This document shows positions 60,500-64,000 of a DNA stretch of 64,000 nucleotides, one piece after another. A program made the translations under genes and the position numbers. The stretch's first letter is position 1. Each line of letters opens with the position of its first letter. The stretch is taken from contig NZ_CP027666.1 in the NCBI RefSeq assembly GCF_003008535.1, positions 3,523,501 through 3,587,500 on the forward strand, written 5' to 3'. The notes under the pieces are model-generated. The model did not search any database and was not told where the DNA came from. It saw nothing but the letters and a program-made list of their open reading frames with translations. The DNA comes from Ottowia oryzae. GTDB taxonomy: Bacteria > Pseudomonadota > Gammaproteobacteria > Burkholderiales > Burkholderiaceae_C.

Positions 60500-61864
60500 C
60501 TAGGGCGCCATCGAGGTGAGTTTTACCGGCGCCGCCAACCCGCTGCCGTCGCTTGCCGCACGCACCCGCGAGGCGGGAAAGACCAGCGCAAAAGTGGAAC
60601 CCTTGCCAACTTCGCTGACCACGCTCAGCTCGCCGCCGTGGCGCTGGGCGACGTGCTTGGCAATCGCCAGCCCCAATCCCGTGCCGCCCGATTCGCGCGA
60701 GCGGCTGCGGTCCACGCGGTAAAAACGCTCGCCGATCCTTGAAATGTGTTCGGGCGCGATACCTGGGCCTGTGTCGGTCACCGCCAGGCGCACTTGGCCG
60801 GGCAGCAACTCTTCCCAAAACACGCGGATCGATCCACCAGCGGGCGTGTAGCGAACGGCGTTGTTGATCAGGTTGGACGCCGCGCTGCGCAACTCGCCGC
60901 GCGAGCCAGCCAAGGCAAAGGCTGGGGGCGGGTCGAACTGCAGGCGCTGCGCTTCGCCTTCAGGGTGAAGCAGTTCGGAAAGGCCGCGCGCCTCGGCCTC
61001 ACATTCGGCCATCAGCGCGGCCAGGTCGACCAATTCATGTCCATCTGGCAGCGGGCTGCCTTCCAGGCGCGAGAGCATCAGCAAGTCGTTGACCAGCGTC
61101 TGCATGCGTTCGGATTGCGCAGCCATCAGCGCGAGGTAGTGCGTGCGCTCAGCGTCTGACAGGGGCAGCGACTGCATGGTCTCAACGAAGCCTGCCAGCA
61201 CCGTCAGCGGCGTGCGGATCTCGTGCGACACGTTGGCCACGAAGTCGCGGCGCATGGCTTCGGCCTGCGACAGCGCGGTGATGTCCTGCGACAGCAGCAG
61301 CTTGTAGTTGTCGGCGTAGGGATGAATCTGCACCGACAGCTTGACCGGGCGGGCCGGCGAATCCTCGCGCCCGCGAATGCGCACGTCGCGCTGAAAGGCG
61401 CCTGTTGCGAAGTACGCGGTGAACGCCGGGTCACGCACCAGGTTGCCGATGTGCTGCAGCAGATCGCGCTGCGGCACAAAGCCGAAATGCGCCGACGCCA
61501 TTTCGTTGAACCACTGGATGCGCCCGTCCGGCCCCAGCACCACCACCCCATTCGGCGAGGCCTGAATGGCCGAGAGGAAGGATTGCAGCCGCACGTCGGC
61601 AACGCGGGTGGCGTCTTGCTCGCCACGCAGCGCGCGGGCCGTGCGGTAGCCGGCGTCGCCCCACTGCCCGCGCAGCCCGCGCGGCGCGCCGCCTTGCGGC
61701 TCTTTGATCCAGCGCAGAAAGCGATTGCCCTGCACGGCCTGCCAAAGCGCCACGCCACCAGCGGCCAATACCGCCCCCGCGAAGGCCCCTGGCCAGGATT
61801 GCCACCACCAGCCCAACGCCCCCGCCACCAACTGCAGCAACAGTACCAACGCAGTGTGTGCCAT
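60500..61864 (-). CDS. phoR: Phosphate-regulon sensor histidine kinase
   Basis: 454 residues. Two hydrophobic N-terminal helices (about 5-45), a PAS domain (LQSFLSAIQASPNGVVVLGP; WFNEMASAHFGF), HisKA with FVANVSHEIRTPLTVLAGF (phosphorylated His), and HATPase motifs NLINNAVRYTPAGG, DTGPGIAPEH and GGTGLGLAIAKH. It phosphorylates PhoB when phosphate is scarce, sensing through PstSCAB-PhoU, whose phoU and pstB genes lie upstream. The gene follows phoB by 33 bases. Confidence 0.95.
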   Translation of the reverse strand: MAHTALVLLLQLVAGALGWWWQSWPGAFAGAVLAAGGVALWQAVQGNRFLRWIKEPQGGAPRGLRGQWGDAGYRTARALRGEQDATRVADVRLQSFLSAIQASPNGVVVLGPDGRIQWFNEMASAHFGFVPQRDLLQHIGNLVRDPAFTAYFATGAFQRDVRIRGREDSPARPVKLSVQIHPYADNYKLLLSQDITALSQAEAMRRDFVANVSHEIRTPLTVLAGFVETMQSLPLSDAERTHYLALMAAQSERMQTLVNDLLMLSRLEGSPLPDGHELVDLAALMAECEAEARGLSELLHPEGEAQRLQFDPPPAFALAGSRGELRSAASNLINNAVRYTPAGGSIRVFWEELLPGQVRLAVTDTGPGIAPEHISRIGERFYRVDRSRSRESGGTGLGLAIAKHVAQRHGGELSVVSEVGKGSTFALVFPASRVRAASDGSGLAAPVKLTSMAP

Positions 61865-61897
61865 TCAGGTCGCCCGCCAGCGAAGCAGCTTTCGTGG

Positions 61898-62620
61898 TCA
61901 GGAAGACGCGGTCGCGGGCGTCGCGTGGGCCAACGGTTGCGCCGTCAGGCGGTAGCCCGCACCACGCACGGTTTCGATCAGCACGCCGGCCGCGCCCAGC
62001 GCCTCACGCAGGCGTTTGACGTGCACGTCCACCGTGCGCTCTTCGATGAAGACGTGGTCGCCCCAAACTTTGTCGAGCAACTGGCCGCGGCTGTGCACCC
62101 GCTCAGAGTTCTGCATGAAGTAGTGCAGCAGCTTGAATTCGGTCGGCCCCATCTTCAGCGGCTGGCCGTCATAGGTCACGCGGTGCGTCGACGCGTCCAG
62201 CACCAGCGCGCCGATGGCCACCACCCCGCCGGCCATTTCAGGCGAGCGGCGGCGCAACACCGCACGGATGCGGGCCAGCATTTCCTTGGTGGAAAACGGC
62301 TTGGTGATGTAGTCGTCGGCCCCGGCGTCCAGCCCCGCGACGCGGTCGGATTCGTCGCCGCGCGCGGTCAGCATCAGGATGGGCACGGCCTTCGTGCGCG
62401 GATCTTTGCGCCATTTCTTGGCCAGCGCCAGCCCGCTTTCGCCGGGCAGCATCCAGTCCAGCAAGATGACGTCCGGCAACTGATCGTCCAACTCGCGCTG
62501 GGCGGTTTCGCTGTCCATGGCCCACGTGGGCTGAAAGCCGTTGTGGCGCAGGTTGACGGCGATCAGCTCTGCGATGGGCGGCTCATCCTCGACGATCAGC
62601 ACCCTCGGCATCGTTCTCAT
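61898..62620 (-). CDS. phoB: Phosphate-regulon response regulator
   Basis: 240 residues. N-terminal receiver with VEDEPP (acidic pocket), phospho-Asp55 in VILLDWMLPGESG and Lys in DYITKPFSTKE; C-terminal winged helix OmpR/PhoB type (SRGQLLDKVWGDHVFIEERT; ETVRGAGYRL). The ATG at 62620 overlaps the phoU stop by 4 bases (ATGA), so it is coupled; an ATG 9 bases later is possible. It activates phosphate-starvation genes. Confidence 0.96.
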   Translation of the reverse strand: MRTMPRVLIVEDEPPIAELIAVNLRHNGFQPTWAMDSETAQRELDDQLPDVILLDWMLPGESGLALAKKWRKDPRTKAVPILMLTARGDESDRVAGLDAGADDYITKPFSTKEMLARIRAVLRRRSPEMAGGVVAIGALVLDASTHRVTYDGQPLKMGPTEFKLLHYFMQNSERVHSRGQLLDKVWGDHVFIEERTVDVHVKRLREALGAAGVLIETVRGAGYRLTAQPLAHATPATASS

Positions 62621-63324
62621 CTCGACAGCATCTCCAGCTCTTCCATCGTGCCGTGCCGCACGTCGGCGCCCTTGACGATGTAGATGATGAACTCGGCGAT
62701 GTTGGTCGCGTGGTCGCCAATGCGTTCGATCGCCTTGGCCAGCGTGAGCAGGTCCAGGCTGGCGGAGATGGTGCGCGGATCTTCCATCATGTAGGTGATG
62801 AGTTTACGCACGAAGCCGTCAAACTCGCGGTCCAGTGCCGCATCGCCCTTGATGATGGCCACGGCGTCTTCGGCGCTCAGGCGCGCGAAGGCGTCCAGAG
62901 CCCGGCGCAGCTGGTTGGCAGCCAAGTCGGCGGCAATGCGCAGCTCGCCCGAGGGCAGCAGCCGCGCCTTGCCGGATTCCACGATGCGCTTGACCATGCG
63001 GGCGATCTTGGCCGCCTCGTCGCCCACGCGCTCGAGGTTGGCGTTGGTCTTGGAGATGGCCAGCAGCAGCCGCAGGTCGATCGCCGTTGGCTGCCGGCGC
63101 GCGATGATGCTGGACAGCTCACGGTCGATCTCCAGCTCCAGCGCGTTCACGCGCTGCTCGGTCTGCTGAACCTGATCGGCCACTTCTTCGCTGAACTCGG
63201 ACAGCGCGTACATCGCCTGCCGAATCTGCATTTCCACCATGCCGCCCAGCTCAAGCACATGGGCGGACACCTGGTTGAGTTCGTTGTCGAACTGCGTTGA
63301 AAGGTGTTTGTCCTGCATTGTCAT
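62617..63324 (-). CDS. phoU: Phosphate-specific transport system accessory protein
   Basis: 235 residues. Two PhoU helical repeats; the characteristic KTNANLERVGDEAAKIARMV and LAKAIERIGDHATNIAEFII motifs (acidic metal-binding clusters) are visible. It represses the Pho response when phosphate is plentiful by linking Pst and PhoR. It lies between pstB (six bases upstream) and phoB (overlap 4), so the genes form one operon. Confidence 0.96.
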   Translation of the reverse strand: MTMQDKHLSTQFDNELNQVSAHVLELGGMVEMQIRQAMYALSEFSEEVADQVQQTEQRVNALELEIDRELSSIIARRQPTAIDLRLLLAISKTNANLERVGDEAAKIARMVKRIVESGKARLLPSGELRIAADLAANQLRRALDAFARLSAEDAVAIIKGDAALDREFDGFVRKLITYMMEDPRTISASLDLLTLAKAIERIGDHATNIAEFIIYIVKGADVRHGTMEELEMLSR

Positions 63325-63330
63325 GTCTCC

Positions 63331-64000
63331 TTAACCGAAACGACCCGTGATGTAGTCTTCGGTCTCTTTGCGTTTGGGCTTGAAGAACAGTTCCTCGGTG
63401 GCGCCGAATTCGATCAACTCGCCCAGGTACATGTAGGCGGTGTAGTCGGACACACGCGCAGCCTGCTGCATGTTGTGCGTCACGATGGCGATGGTGTACT
63501 CGCGCTTGAGCTCGTGCACCAGCTCTTCGACCTTGCCGGTGGAAATCGGATCGAGTGCCGATGTCGGCTCGTCCAGCAACAGGATGGAAGGCTTGACCGC
63601 CACGCTGCGCGCGATGCAAAGGCGTTGCTGCTGGCCGCCTGAGAGCGACAGGCCGCTTTGGCCCAGCTTGTCCTTCACCTCGGTCCACAGGGCGGCCTTG
63701 CTCAGGGCCCACTCCACACGCTCGTCCATTTCGGCGCGGCCTAGGTTCTCATACAGACGCACGCCAAAAGCAATGTTGTCGTAAATCGTCATCGGAAACG
63801 GCGTCGGCTTCTGAAAAACCATGCCGATGCTGGCGCGAAGCAGGTTCACGTCTTCGTGCGGCTGCAGGATGTTGCGGCCTTCGAACACGATCTCGCCCTC
63901 GGCGCGCTGGCCGGGGTACAGGCTGTACATGCGGTTCAAGGTGCGCAGCAAGGTCGACTTGCCGCAGCCCGACGGGCCGATGAAGGCAGTGGCCTTGCGC
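63331..64000 (-). CDS. pstB: Phosphate ABC transporter ATPase, start beyond window
   Basis: At least 223 residues of the C-terminal part. Walker A GPSGCGKST is just inside the right edge (encoded near 63960-63990), followed by MVFQKPTPFPMTIYDNIAF, the signature LSLSGGQQQRLCIARSVAV and Walker B ILLLDEPTSALDP. It powers high-affinity phosphate uptake. The upstream pst genes are outside the window. Confidence 0.95.
   Translation of the reverse strand, partial: RKATAFIGPSGCGKSTLLRTLNRMYSLYPGQRAEGEIVFEGRNILQPHEDVNLLRASIGMVFQKPTPFPMTIYDNIAFGVRLYENLGRAEMDERVEWALSKAALWTEVKDKLGQSGLSLSGGQQQRLCIARSVAVKPSILLLDEPTSALDPISTGKVEELVHELKREYTIAIVTHNMQQAARVSDYTAYMYLGELIEFGATEELFFKPKRKETEDYITGRFG

Overview
This window is chromosomal DNA from a GC-rich betaproteobacterium, most likely family Comamonadaceae (Acidovorax/Comamonas/Ottowia relatives). 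The evidence is the strong G/C bias at third codon positions, a monomeric NADP isocitrate dehydrogenase, the gene runs exbB-exbD-lpxK..ycaR..kdsB-adk and folC-(SPOR)-cvpA-purF-metZ, and many copies of a short 'TTTTGATAGCTGCCAGCGC'-type element that I associate with this family. The genus cannot be fixed from the sequence alone. I see no rRNA, CRISPR array, transposase or prophage.

Layout. 1-4.3 kb: end of a peroxiredoxin, a DsbA-like thioredoxin, a DUF192 protein and a bd-type quinol oxidase (cydAB). 4.5-9.2 kb, minus strand: icd, sodB, xseA. 9.8-18.6 kb, plus strand: exbBD, lpxK, a small unknown, an SMR transporter, a Trm112-like protein, a lipoprotein esterase, kdsB, adk and lexA behind two tandem SOS boxes. 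18.8-30.4 kb: an unknown protein, a 2-hydroxyacid dehydrogenase, an acyl-CoA catabolic group (3-hydroxyacyl-CoA dehydrogenase, crotonase, Crp-family regulator, APH-like kinase, acyl-CoA dehydrogenase), a divergent MDR oxidoreductase/LysR pair and a GST. 30.4-33.0 kb: tRNA-Pro and tRNA-Arg on plus, ribD on minus, then tRNA-Asp, tRNA-Glu and tRNA-Ala on minus. 33.0-40.3 kb, minus: gltX, metZ, purF, cvpA, a SPOR-domain protein, folC. 40.4-45.8 kb, plus: ArsC-like protein, cardiolipin synthase, succinate-semialdehyde dehydrogenase, amino-acid ABC binding protein and permease. 45.9-56.2 kb: a YhiN-like flavoprotein, a solitary nuclease-methyltransferase fusion, and an AddAB-like helicase-nuclease pair. 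56.2-60.4 kb: trxA, rho, rpmE2, a membrane glycosyltransferase-like protein. 60.5-64 kb, minus: phoR, phoB, phoU and the start-less end of pstB.

Four things stand out. (1) A roughly 55-bp imperfect palindrome is scattered about 24 times in both orientations. Some copies are translated in frame inside xseA, yhiN, addA, folC and lpxK, one copy places a Shine-Dalgarno in front of gltX, and at least two copies supply stop codons. (2) A single 808-residue protein looks like a Type IIG-style restriction-modification enzyme and stands alone between housekeeping genes. (3) The APH-like kinase next to an acyl-CoA dehydrogenase has the composition of the LvaA/LvaC (ACAD10/11-like) route, which turns 4-hydroxyacyl-CoA into 3-hydroxyacyl-CoA, and beta-oxidation enzymes lie close by. 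(4) Four 11-bp direct repeats sit just upstream of the Crp-family regulator gene.
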